Below are positions 22,901 to 29,734 of a DNA stretch of 29,734 bases, piece after piece; position 1 is the stretch's first letter, and each line of letters begins with the position of its first letter. The DNA comes from JAGVNX01 sp035290965 (GTDB lineage: Archaea; Iainarchaeota; Iainarchaeia; Iainarchaeales; GCA-2688035): the NCBI GenBank assembly GCA_035290965.1, contig DATDTD010000048.1:1-29734 (forward strand). The letters run 5' to 3'. Both the position numbers and the translations under genes were made by a program. The notes below the pieces were generated by a model. That model had not been told where the DNA came from and made no database searches. It saw only the letters and a list, made by a program, of their open reading frames with translations.

Positions 22901-25900
22901 GAGGCGCGTCCGGGGTTTCATAGGATTTTATGAGCATGTAGCTCTCGTCCTCTGAAATGCACGTATCAGAGCTCGGGGCTCCGCTCATGATTGATTTTAT
23001 TGCGGCTCCGGCTTCCGAGGCTTTTTCCTGGCTTGTTTCAATTCCCGGCCTGAGGTTTGCAGTGATTGTTTTCGGCTGTGTTCCGGAAACATTTTCAATG
23101 CTTATTTTTGCAAGCGCGTCATTGTTGTTTCCAATGATTATTTTGAGGTTGTTTGTAGTCCGAAGGTCTGCAACCGCCCTTCCCTTGTCTGCCTTGAACA
23201 ATTGCTTTGCAATCGCGTTTCCTGCTGTTTCAAGGTTTGGAGTGCCGTAAACAACAATTCCCGGCCATGCAATGTTATAAGAACTGCTGCTCAATCCCTC
23301 ATCAACAGGCAAAAAGTTTGCAATATTCTGTATTTTTGAGGTGCATTCCGGAGTGTCTGTCCTTGCCTGCTGTTCCTTTGTGTCAGTTGAAGCAATTTCA
23401 GGCTTTACAAGAATCATGAAATTGTCCTTGATTATTTCATTGTTGATTGCCTGTATTGCGCCGTAAATGTTCAGGACATATGTCCCGCACCCCTCAAAGT
23501 CTGTTCCGAGGTAAATATTCCTTATGAATCCGCCTTCGGCAATTAATCCGAGAGCTTTTTCGTCCACAATGTCAGTCCTTTTCTGAACGTCATAGGTTTC
23601 TATTTCAGTTATTTTTTTCTCTGCAATTACCTGTTCAAGGAGGCCTGGAGTCATGCTGTCTAACTGTACATAAACCCTGAACGGCTCTGATTTTACTCCC
23701 AAATCTGCAAAAGTGCAGTAGCTCTGGTTGTTGCACGTCAGATTATATGTCTTGCCTGCATTTGTTGTTGCCTTGCTTCTTGCCTGCTGAACTAGTTTTT
23801 GTATTTTTTCGGCAAGCACAGTTGCAAATGTTTTCGCATCGCAGTATCCTGTTATGCAGTCGCCTGTTTTCGGGAATGTAATTTCCTTTTCAGTCTGCAT
23901 GTTTTCGCAGACCTTCATTTTTATTTTGCTTCCCTGCAGGCTGGGCCCTGTTGTTTTCTTTTCGCCAATGCTTATCCTTACTGCAAGCGGGTTTGATTCA
24001 GTCCATTTCTGGCTTCTTACAAGATAGCCTTTTACTCTTATCTGTTCTGTCTTGTTCATCTGCTGGAGAATAGTCAATTGCAGCCCGAATTCCTGTTCAG
24101 AGTTTGCGGGAACAGTGAAATCAGGCGGCAGTAAATAGAGCGCGTTGCTTCCAATGCTTGCGGGAAGAATTTCCCTTACTCTTACTTCTTCTCCGCAGCT
24201 GTTTTTCACTGTGATTGATTGTTTCTGGGTTCCGTAAGAGAGCTGGCTTTCAAATGCAATGCTTGTTTTTGCCGAAAGTTCTAGGCACTGGCTTCCGGGG
24301 TAATTTACGCTCACTGAAGTTGTCCCGAAATCCATCTGCCTGTTCATTACTACCCCCGTATAATGCACTGCTCCCTGTATAGGGCCAGGCAATGCATTCG
24401 GATTGCTTGTCTGTGCAACAAGATATCTTTGGGGAGAAAGCGCGCTTCCGGGGGCAAGGAAACCATAGTCCATTCCCGTCGGGGCGAGATAGGCTGTTAT
24501 TCCGTACTGCCTGTATGCAGTGTCGTCAACAGCAAGCCTGAAGCTTGTAATTGGTTCCTGCCCGGTATTTGTGAGCATCAGTGCCTGGCTGTCGGAAGCA
24601 ATGTTCTGCCCCTGCAATTGCGAGAGGAACAATGACATCTGCGGCGGGAATGCAAGGTTTGAAATCGGGTTCCAGAGCTCTACATCGAGCAGAATGCTTT
24701 TGCTGACTTGTGGAGAATCAAATGTAATGTTGAAAGAGAAAGTCTGCTGCATTGAATAAATCCTGTCAATGGAATTTGAAACAGTTACAGGGACTGCCTG
24801 CTTTGCGCCTGCAGCAATTGTTACTGGAGATGCAGTAACTGAAAGATTCGGGTCCTGGGCCTGAGCCTCTATCTGGGGAGTAAGCGTTAATTCTGTCTCG
24901 CAGGTGTTTTCTATTCCTACCGAGGTTTGCGCAGTGCTTCCCGCAGTCCCAATCAGCTTTACCTGCAACTGCGCTGAATCGAATTTCAAGCAGTCTGCCG
25001 CGAGCTTCTTGTTGTAATCAATTATTATTTTTGTTTTAGTCTTTGTGGGAAACTGCCCTGCAACTGTCCCCATTATTGCCACGTCAGCCTCTCCATGAAG
25101 GGAATCAGCGCTGCTCTCACTCAGGTTTACGGAAACCTTTGCAGTTGCAAGCGCGCTCTGGTTTGCTGACATTGAAGCCGGCAAATCCATTGAAACAAAA
25201 AATTCTTCGGGAAAATTATCCCCTGTTGTTATTTCATAAGTAATTCCCTGTATGTCCTGCTTTCCCTTGTTGAGAATGTTCGCTGTTTTTTCTCCCTGCA
25301 ATAATCCCTTTGAAACAGAAATCCTTATTTCCTTTGGAATCTGCAATAAGTTGTCTATTGAAATTGTTATTGGCTCTTCAGAAGGCAAAAAGTCCTGCGC
25401 AGAGATTTCCGCAGTGTATTTTCCCGGCGAGAAATTATTTTTGAAATCGTATTTTCCGTCTAATCCTTTCCCCTTTGTGTTGTTTCCCACAACAGAGAAA
25501 ACTGTTTTTCCGCCCGAATCAAGAAGATGGATTGCCGCGTTTGAAACCTTTTCAAGCGAGGTTTTTTCCTCAAGGGTTATTGAAAAATCCTGCCCGACTG
25601 AAATATCTGCAGGGCTTACAGTGACTGCGAATTCTTTTTGCATGGGAATTGTAAAATTAATTGTTTTTCCAAGCGCCACTCCGGCTGCCGCAATGTCTGT
25701 TTTGATGTATGCCTCTCCCGAATCAACTGTTTTGAAATAAGCCCTTATTTTTTTTGTCTGGTTGGGAACAATGTTCACGCCTGCAATCGAAAGCTTTGTG
25801 TTTGTGCTGCTGTTCTCGCTGAAGCCGAATGGATTCTGCTGTGCTTCGGGCGTGTTTACTATCGGGGTTTCATTGAGATATCCCGAGCTTGTTGCTGCCG

Positions 25901-28610
25901 CAGTTGCCGTGTCCGCAAACAGCAGCGTTGAATTTGAATTCTGGGCAATGCCGCTTTGATTTTCCTGCGTCAAATATCCCGATGTTGTTCCCTGCACGTT
26001 TGCATCGTTTAAATTTGTTGTTGAAGGCAGAGCTGTTTTTTCCCATGCCTGCGGAGTGTTCTGGAAAATATCCGTGTCGTATCCGGTGAAATATAACAGT
26101 GCGGGTGTTCCTGTTTCAAGGCTTATCTGCGCTGTTGCCTGTTTCTGCGAGCTCAAATCTATTTCAAGCGCGTAAGTGCCGTTGAGCAGCGGCTTGAATT
26201 CGGCTGTTTCAATCAGCAGCCCGTCTTTCTGCAGGAAATAATAGCTTGCGCACAAATCCTTTTTGCATTCGGGAACGCTCTGGACAATGCTTATTGTTTC
26301 TGTTTTTGTTTCCGCATAAAGCGAGGTTTTTGTCGAAATGTATTTTGCTGTTCCCAATGAAGAATCTTCGGGAAACCTGTAATAGCTTCCGCCTATTGCG
26401 CTCCATGCCCTGTAATGCATTTCTATTTTTTGCGATTCAATGCTTTCCTTTGCCTTTATTTTTATTCTCGAAACAACAGTGTTTGCAGGCTTTTCAAAAT
26501 ACAGTTCAATCCATTTTGCGTAATCTCCAAGGGCCGCCTTGTTCTGCTTGTCTGCTGTTTCATTTCCGGGCTCGGGCAAAGGCTGGTAGCTTTTTCCAGT
26601 TGCAAAGGAATTCGTTGTGGCGTCGAAGCCCATTATTCCCGCCTCTTCAGAATCAACGAATTTTGTGTAATCGCTTCCAATCCTTGCATGTAATCCGCCA
26701 GAATAATTTCCGCTCGGCCATGCTGTTTCGAATTTCAGCCAGAAATATTTTCCGGGGACAATTCCCTCAACCTTGTTTCCTGAATCATCGAAGACTCCCA
26801 AAAAAGTTACTTCAGGAGAGAAGCCCGTTGCTTGTTTTCCAAGCCGCACTGTTGCTGTTTTGTCAGCAGCCAGATTAACCTGCTCTGAAAAGGTTTTCCC
26901 TTCAAGAGTTATTATTTCAACATTCACATGGGTTTTTCCCTGGGAATCAAAAAAGACTTTTCCGTCGCTCCCAATGTTTCCGTCGAAAAGCAAATCCCCT
27001 TCAGGAGAAGTAATTGTAATGTTTCCCTGCACAGGGCTTCCAAATTCGTCCAAAACAAGGAGCTCTGCTATCGAGGCGTTTTTTTCAAGAGTTATGCGCA
27101 GTTCATTGAGAGTGTTTGCCAGAATTGTTTTTTCGCCTGTTCCCTCTTCAATGCCGCGTTTAGCCTTTGCAACAGCATCCGTCCCTATCCGGAGCCTTGT
27201 TCCCGCGTATCCGCTCAAATCTGTTTTCATTGGGGGAATTCCGAGAGGAAGCTCTGTTCCCGCAACATTTTCGAAAAAGAAAATGTCTGCGTTGTTTGCA
27301 ACAGCATTCTGCGAGTCAATTACATAAACAGACAAAAAGCTCGAGTTTGTAGTGTCTGCGGCAGCGAGCTTTATTTCCGCGGAGTTTATTGCAGCCAAAT
27401 CAAGTTCAATTCTTTTCGGCAGGTATCCTTCCGCGAATGCGGTTACAAAGAATTTTTCTCCCGCAAGAGAGCCGAATTGTGTTGTTCCGTCAACCGCGCT
27501 CTGCACTGAATCAAGAAGCGTTGAATCCGAAGAAAATAACTGCACTGCCGCTCCCGCAATAGGGGCGCCTGCTTCCGTAAGGACTTTTACTGTGAGTCCT
27601 TTTCCGCCGCTCTGCAGTATTACCTGCCATGATTCCTCGTCAAGGCGCATTGTCCTTGTTGTGTTTTCAAGCGTTGAATCATATCTCAAAAACCCTTCCT
27701 TCTCGACCATAAGCCTTGTGCTTGTTCCTTTTTCAATGTCCGCAGAATATGTCCCGTTTGCCGCAGTTGCCTGGTAAATGATTGAATCCTTGCCGTTGTC
27801 GCTGATTGTTATTTCAGCTCCCTTTACAAGGTTTCCCTGTTCATCGGTTATTGAAATTGCAAGCCTGCTTTTTCCCGCGAGCGAAATGCTTTTGGGTTGT
27901 AATGGAATTGTTTTTGCCTCTCCTCTTGTAAAGGAAAAATTGTCTGAAATTGTTTCATAGGCATCGGAAGAAATTTCAAGCGCAATGCTTGTTGCTTCCG
28001 GAATCTGCTGAAGGACAGCGCTTCCCGATGCGCCCGTCGTTGCCTCCCTTGAAATTGTTTTGTATGTCGCAATTATTTTTGCCCCGCTTACAGGGTCGCC
28101 GCTTATTGCGTCCTGAAGCAGAACCTGCGCGTCAATGAGGGAAACCTTTTTGTTCATTGTAATTGCAAGAGACTGGGATTCCTTTGCAATCAGCAGTTCT
28201 TCTTCCGCGGAATCATAGCCTTCTTTGCTTGCAACAATTGTAAGCGTTGCTCCCAGCGGAATTCCCTGCAACTGGAGAGTGCTTCCGCTGCTCATTGTTT
28301 TTGTTGTGATTGTCCCGCCCTGGGCATTTTTCACTGTTATCAATGCGCCTGAAACAGAGTCATTGTACTGGTCTGAAATTGAAAGCGCAATTGCAGGGTT
28401 TATTGTGCTGCCGATTGCAAAAATCCCGAAGAGAAGGAATGCGATTATTGCTATTATTGCAATTGTGAACGGAAAGCTCGGAATTCCCCTGTTTTCCAGA
28501 AAATCAGAATATGCATAAACAGGCAGTCCCTTTGAATCCAGCCAGTCAAGCATCTTGAACCATTTGTCTTCAAGAGAAAGGTAAAACCCCGAAAGCTTTT
28601 CCCCAATCAT
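19935..28610 (-). CDS. P3: giant membrane-anchored surface protein with unique C-terminus (2891 aa)
   Basis: A paralogue of P1 and P2: cytoplasmic head (LEDKWFKMLDWLDSKGLPVY, then GIPSF), a span at about 46-65 and six regulatory-like beta domains. The shared module covers about 598-767 (HARIGSD, DYAKWIELYF, HYRAW, KTSLYA), then C-x4-C near 785. A Ser/Asn/Thr linker with TSGYL and SSGYL lies at about 861-921. A seventh regulatory-like domain follows, then Ig-like units with C...N-x-C near 1206 and 1440, a YCDAKTF module near 1591 and a Pro/Ala/Thr linker (about 1981-2027). The final ~700 residues are unlike P1 and P2: apparently helical, charged, with hydrophobic stretches (LPCSLMALLLNWW, IIKFIPLIGSPIANTLF) and no beta-domain pattern. 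I chose ATG 28610 because AGTGA (28616-28620) precedes it; the GTG at 28619 lies in that site. The function is unknown; surface attachment or effector display is inference. Confidence 0.93.
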   Translation of the reverse strand: MIGEKLSGFYLSLEDKWFKMLDWLDSKGLPVYAYSDFLENRGIPSFPFTIAIIAIIAFLLFGIFAIGSTINPAIALSISDQYNDSVSGALITVKNAQGGTITTKTMSSGSTLQLQGIPLGATLTIVASKEGYDSAEEELLIAKESQSLAITMNKKVSLIDAQVLLQDAISGDPVSGAKIIATYKTISREATTGASGSAVLQQIPEATSIALEISSDAYETISDNFSFTRGEAKTIPLQPKSISLAGKSRLAISITDEQGNLVKGAEITISDNGKDSIIYQATAANGTYSADIEKGTSTRLMVEKEGFLRYDSTLENTTRTMRLDEESWQVILQSGGKGLTVKVLTEAGAPIAGAAVQLFSSDSTLLDSVQSAVDGTTQFGSLAGEKFFVTAFAEGYLPKRIELDLAAINSAEIKLAAADTTNSSFLSVYVIDSQNAVANNADIFFFENVAGTELPLGIPPMKTDLSGYAGTRLRIGTDAVAKAKRGIEEGTGEKTILANTLNELRITLEKNASIAELLVLDEFGSPVQGNITITSPEGDLLFDGNIGSDGKVFFDSQGKTHVNVEIITLEGKTFSEQVNLAADKTATVRLGKQATGFSPEVTFLGVFDDSGNKVEGIVPGKYFWLKFETAWPSGNYSGGLHARIGSDYTKFVDSEEAGIMGFDATTNSFATGKSYQPLPEPGNETADKQNKAALGDYAKWIELYFEKPANTVVSRIKIKAKESIESQKIEMHYRAWSAIGGSYYRFPEDSSLGTAKYISTKTSLYAETKTETISIVQSVPECKKDLCASYYFLQKDGLLIETAEFKPLLNGTYALEIDLSSQKQATAQISLETGTPALLYFTGYDTDIFQNTPQAWEKTALPSTTNLNDANVQGTTSGYLTQENQSGIAQNSNSTLLFADTATAAATSSGYLNETPIVNTPEAQQNPFGFSENSSTNTKLSIAGVNIVPNQTKKIRAYFKTVDSGEAYIKTDIAAAGVALGKTINFTIPMQKEFAVTVSPADISVGQDFSITLEEKTSLEKVSNAAIHLLDSGGKTVFSVVGNNTKGKGLDGKYDFKNNFSPGKYTAEISAQDFLPSEEPITISIDNLLQIPKEIRISVSKGLLQGEKTANILNKGKQDIQGITYEITTGDNFPEEFFVSMDLPASMSANQSALATAKVSVNLSESSADSLHGEADVAIMGTVAGQFPTKTKTKIIIDYNKKLAADCLKFDSAQLQVKLIGTAGSTAQTSVGIENTCETELTLTPQIEAQAQDPNLSVTASPVTIAAGAKQAVPVTVSNSIDRIYSMQQTFSFNITFDSPQVSKSILLDVELWNPISNLAFPPQMSLFLSQLQGQNIASDSQALMLTNTGQEPITSFRLAVDDTAYRQYGITAYLAPTGMDYGFLAPGSALSPQRYLVAQTSNPNALPGPIQGAVHYTGVVMNRQMDFGTTSVSVNYPGSQCLELSAKTSIAFESQLSYGTQKQSITVKNSCGEEVRVREILPASIGSNALYLLPPDFTVPANSEQEFGLQLTILQQMNKTEQIRVKGYLVRSQKWTESNPLAVRISIGEKKTTGPSLQGSKIKMKVCENMQTEKEITFPKTGDCITGYCDAKTFATVLAEKIQKLVQQARSKATTNAGKTYNLTCNNQSYCTFADLGVKSEPFRVYVQLDSMTPGLLEQVIAEKKITEIETYDVQKRTDIVDEKALGLIAEGGFIRNIYLGTDFEGCGTYVLNIYGAIQAINNEIIKDNFMILVKPEIASTDTKEQQARTDTPECTSKIQNIANFLPVDEGLSSSSYNIAWPGIVVYGTPNLETAGNAIAKQLFKADKGRAVADLRTTNNLKIIIGNNNDALAKISIENVSGTQPKTITANLRPGIETSQEKASEAGAAIKSIMSGAPSSDTCISEDESYMLIKSYETPDAPLSIDGPKKIAVSGVETSIELTVTGKAGEEVTLSTNFLDSSKQTTGIDYIKIVDAVTEKTLLTEYAGGNSEATNNVLKLNPLQSAAKPAAATGTPNPAGTAPSGTGAPTNPPATAPPAKTAQAEEQEKVLLADAATGTQQAKPATGSAKIKFIVKGSVPNPSKPETAGSSFVFAPSAVQSITLSAEPIAESQKSRATQGFEITISTCGLYAPDLVGYVNDASPKKDEKIAAYATIGWKDAPDQVDYDYLAQNILSVKTDAAAAQAVGAAPGTDLANVPEIRRDMAWKGLGATWIGYALPCSLMALLLNWWNGEVRGAADIALVCVAPATWASKDLLKDMGPDWKKGVEFVEEITKTIIKFIPLIGSPIANTLFPASAQNAVPVTSEAQQQTPASQDVPSFGEQMGWPAGLGISMRSVTSGITRGWDTITPTSASETAKELRTKFMAELRKTTFKDLGESEWKLLTEGKTSMGQLFEDRVRINLLQYQGKPKIVEGKYIGQIRIGDVVADATQKSIPEIGPDLVTYIQRYNLSSDPNWPKKLNNLLTSERLDLANKTLSMEGIQGPQIEAFTTQEQSGLAKFKTTTRQKWVASVRSQIETKLNATADGRKLISDGIMNDVDDIIKSKRITYTTPTLGRVQIGDNIYPTWTVGVSSDLDQLSRSVVGEAQKKVEQRIVSGTIGQSTFREFSNGLFNGDEGKGLQNAAKEVFETGSAKTRGQRFLQAAKDFFSKKFFNWQNLKTITWGMVKGAGMGFVEMWAGQTGYKEWWEKIGTDPNVPINKVVPTPQSQQSGAAVSASSFIIIKNNTYKIEITGTGEKTKTISFAILQTPAEFEEMAKAIADKKAALWQNSNCNDFLEKELKPIGQLKPNYTAGFDARYVAAYINNNTAFALARIGDATNPADNVPESEIIALMTVKPEKTDCRLTSEWDKQPRETIKSYVTCVAQKLRQNKTRTFEQYAQELSKGDKEYYDAVTTAQKNWQATEITTS

Positions 28611-28615
28611 GGCAT

Positions 28616-28620
28616 TCACT
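28616..28620 (-). promoter_or_regulatory. Ribosome binding site deciding the start of P3
   Basis: AGTGA on the minus strand lies five bases before ATG 28610. The GTG at 28619 that would give a three-residue longer protein is part of this site. Confidence 0.65.
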
Positions 28621-28660
28621 GGTTCTAATTATTAATCCAAATAAATAAAAGAATAAACTA

Positions 28661-28669
28661 ATATTTAAA
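28661..28669 (-). promoter_or_regulatory. Candidate promoter of P3
   Basis: The minus strand reads TTTAAATAT, a good archaeal TATA-like box. It would start transcription near 28639 and leave a leader of about 30 bases carrying the AGTGA site. A second, weaker box, TTTATTTAT (28641-28649), lies downstream. The upstream gene ends at 28697, so both fall in the 86-base gap. A perfect palindrome, GCAGTACTGC (28679-28688), sits just upstream; it could be an operator or the remnant of a terminator stem. Confidence 0.45.
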
Positions 28670-28696
28670 CCAAACGAAGCAGTACTGCGGCTTTGC

Positions 28697-29734
28697 CTAT
28701 TCTGCCTTTTTTCTGTATTTTCTGTGGTAGTGTGTTCCGATTGCAGTGAAGGCAAGTATTATGCCAATTATCAGGATTATTATTTCTATTCTCTGTCCGA
28801 AGATTGTCAGAGAAGGGTTGTATTTTGTTGTTTGTGTTGTTATGCAGATTCCTTTTCTGCATTGCTGTGCATATCCGCACGGTGTTTTATCTGGAAGCAG
28901 GAAGTGCGCGCAGTTTTGGTTTAAACACTGGTCTTTTGTGCAGGGGTTGTTGTCGTTGCATCCTGTTGCGCAGGTTGTTATTGTTTTTATGACCTGGTTT
29001 AAAATAATCGGCGCAGTGAAATCCGCTGTGTTTTCTATTCTTTTGTTTATTGAATATGAAAAATTAATTTCTTTTTCGAGTTTTCCCGTTGCAATGAATT
29101 CTATTGCCGGGTCTTCTTGAAGGACGACTATTTCGTTTGTTGTTGTGATTTCTGATGCATTTTGAGCCGCGCTTTTAGGGACTATTTCAAGCAGAGTCAG
29201 TCCCGTCAGCTGTATGCCATGGTTTATTGCAGTTGTAATTGTTATTGTTGTTTTGTAGCTGTTGTCCTGCAGTTGTGAGATTGTTATTGTTCTTTTTATT
29301 TTGTAGTTTTGCATTATGCTCATTGCCTGTGAAATCAGCTGTTCAAGGTTTAGCTGCTGGAGAGTTGTTGTTATTTGTTGTGTTGTCGGGTTTGTTTCTG
29401 TTGTTGTTTGGCTTATTATTGTTCCTTCTATTGTTGGTTGGTTGTAGCATTTTCCGCAGTCTTCGGAGCATGTTGAGCAGTTTTCGTCTGTTGTGCAGTA
29501 TGTGTCTCCGCATATTTTTGCGCAGTCTTCGGGGCAGGTGTTAATTGTTTCGTTTCCTGTGCATGTTCCATCGCCGCAAATAGGCGCACAATCAAGTTGG
29601 CAGTTTGCCGGTGTTTCTTCTCCGTTGCACTGCTTATCTCCGCAGTATGTTGTTCCTCCTGTTGCTGATTCGAATCTTATTGTTGCTGTTTGTATTGTTG
29701 TGTTTTGGTCTGAGTTGTTTGTTGCTTTTATCCA
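28697..29734 (-). CDS. Cysteine-rich membrane-anchored surface protein, N-terminus beyond the window (345 aa seen)
   Basis: The frame is open to the right edge, so the start is missing; an internal ATG at 29323 is not the real start. Three cysteine repeats come first: CGDKQCNGEETPANCQLDC (29602-29644 region), CGDGTCTGNETINTCPEDC, and CGDTYCTTDENCSTCSEDC. Their C-G-D-x-x-C ... C-x-x-D-C form is known from many extracellular archaeal and bacterial proteins. A Thr/Gln-rich linker follows, then a beta-like domain of about 120 residues. A second cysteine cluster (CNDNNPCTKDQC ... CRKGIC) comes next. The protein ends with a membrane span (IEIIILIIGIILAFTAIG) and a basic tail HYHRKYRKKAE. The bulk should be outside and the tail inside, the opposite orientation to P1-P3. 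Threonine is encoded almost only by ACA here, unlike the neighbours. It lies 86 bases upstream of P3. Confidence 0.88.
   Translation of the reverse strand, partial: WIKATNNSDQNTTIQTATIRFESATGGTTYCGDKQCNGEETPANCQLDCAPICGDGTCTGNETINTCPEDCAKICGDTYCTTDENCSTCSEDCGKCYNQPTIEGTIISQTTTETNPTTQQITTTLQQLNLEQLISQAMSIMQNYKIKRTITISQLQDNSYKTTITITTAINHGIQLTGLTLLEIVPKSAAQNASEITTTNEIVVLQEDPAIEFIATGKLEKEINFSYSINKRIENTADFTAPIILNQVIKTITTCATGCNDNNPCTKDQCLNQNCAHFLLPDKTPCGYAQQCRKGICITTQTTKYNPSLTIFGQRIEIIILIIGIILAFTAIGTHYHRKYRKKAE

Noticed and set aside
26246..26878. Plus-strand open frame of 210 codons
   Set aside because: It is opposite the shared H-x-R-x-G module of P3, which is conserved in P1 and P2 on the minus strand, so that strand is the coding one.
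28697..29323. Right-edge gene starting at the ATG at 29323
   Set aside because: The same frame continues to the window edge through convincing cysteine repeats, so 29323 is an internal methionine and the gene is 5'-truncated by the window.
1..29734. Enzymatic domains (peptidase, glycosidase) in the giants
   Set aside because: The regulatory-like beta repeats are of the carboxypeptidase accessory type only. No zinc-binding H-x-x-E, serine-protease triad or glycosidase signature was seen.

Overview
The window looks archaeal. Promoter-like TATA boxes of the archaeal type (for example TTTATATA about 27 bases before a start) sit upstream of several genes. Most starts follow a short AGTGA-type ribosome binding site, and two genes seem to be read from leaderless mRNAs. 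Base composition is moderate, about 40-45% GC by eye. Giant membrane-anchored beta-rich surface proteins, C-G-D-x-x-C cysteine repeats and many tiny multi-span membrane proteins suggest a DPANN-type archaeon, possibly related to Diapherotrites or Micrarchaeota. That placement is inference; no ribosomal or other phylogenetic marker is present. All genes lie on the minus strand, so the region reads from right to left. It is densely coding, with no gene-free stretch above 150 bases. I saw no tRNA, rRNA, CRISPR array or mobile element.

Reading 5' to 3' on the minus strand: (1) 29734-28697, the C-terminal 345 residues of a cysteine-rich surface protein with a C-terminal membrane anchor, cut by the window edge. 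(2) 28610-19935, giant surface protein P3 (2891 aa). (3) 19872-18325, a 515-aa secreted protein with a type IV pilin-like N-terminus and 14 cysteines. (4) 18254-10164, giant surface protein P2 (2696 aa). (5) 10016-2601, giant surface protein P1 (2471 aa). (6) 2546-32, six small genes (here F, E, D, C, B, A). Five encode small membrane proteins with 2-4 spans and one encodes a basic soluble protein. They look like one operon, with a promoter before F and a hairpin plus T-run after A.

P1, P2 and P3 fill about 24 kb (over 80%) of the window and are clear paralogues. Each has a short cytoplasmic head with an EDK(W/Y)...(L/V)D.K...IPSF signature and one membrane span. Then come six carboxypeptidase-regulatory-like beta domains and a shared module of about 170 residues (H-x-R-x-G ... 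D-x-A/Y-K-W ... Y-R-A/G ... L-Y-A), followed by a C-x4-C pair. Next is a seventh regulatory-like domain, then Ig-like domains with a C ... C or C ... N-x-C pair, and low-complexity Gly/Tyr/Asn or Pro/Thr linkers. A CDA-x-x-F module follows. P1 and P2 share a C-terminal domain; P3 carries a long, probably helical C-terminus instead.

The most economical reading, which is inference, is an undescribed cell-surface apparatus: three giant exported fibres or stalks, a pilin-like component, a cysteine-rich membrane protein and a set of small membrane proteins that could form an export, assembly or anchoring platform. Adhesion or host contact would fit, but nothing in the sequence proves a function.
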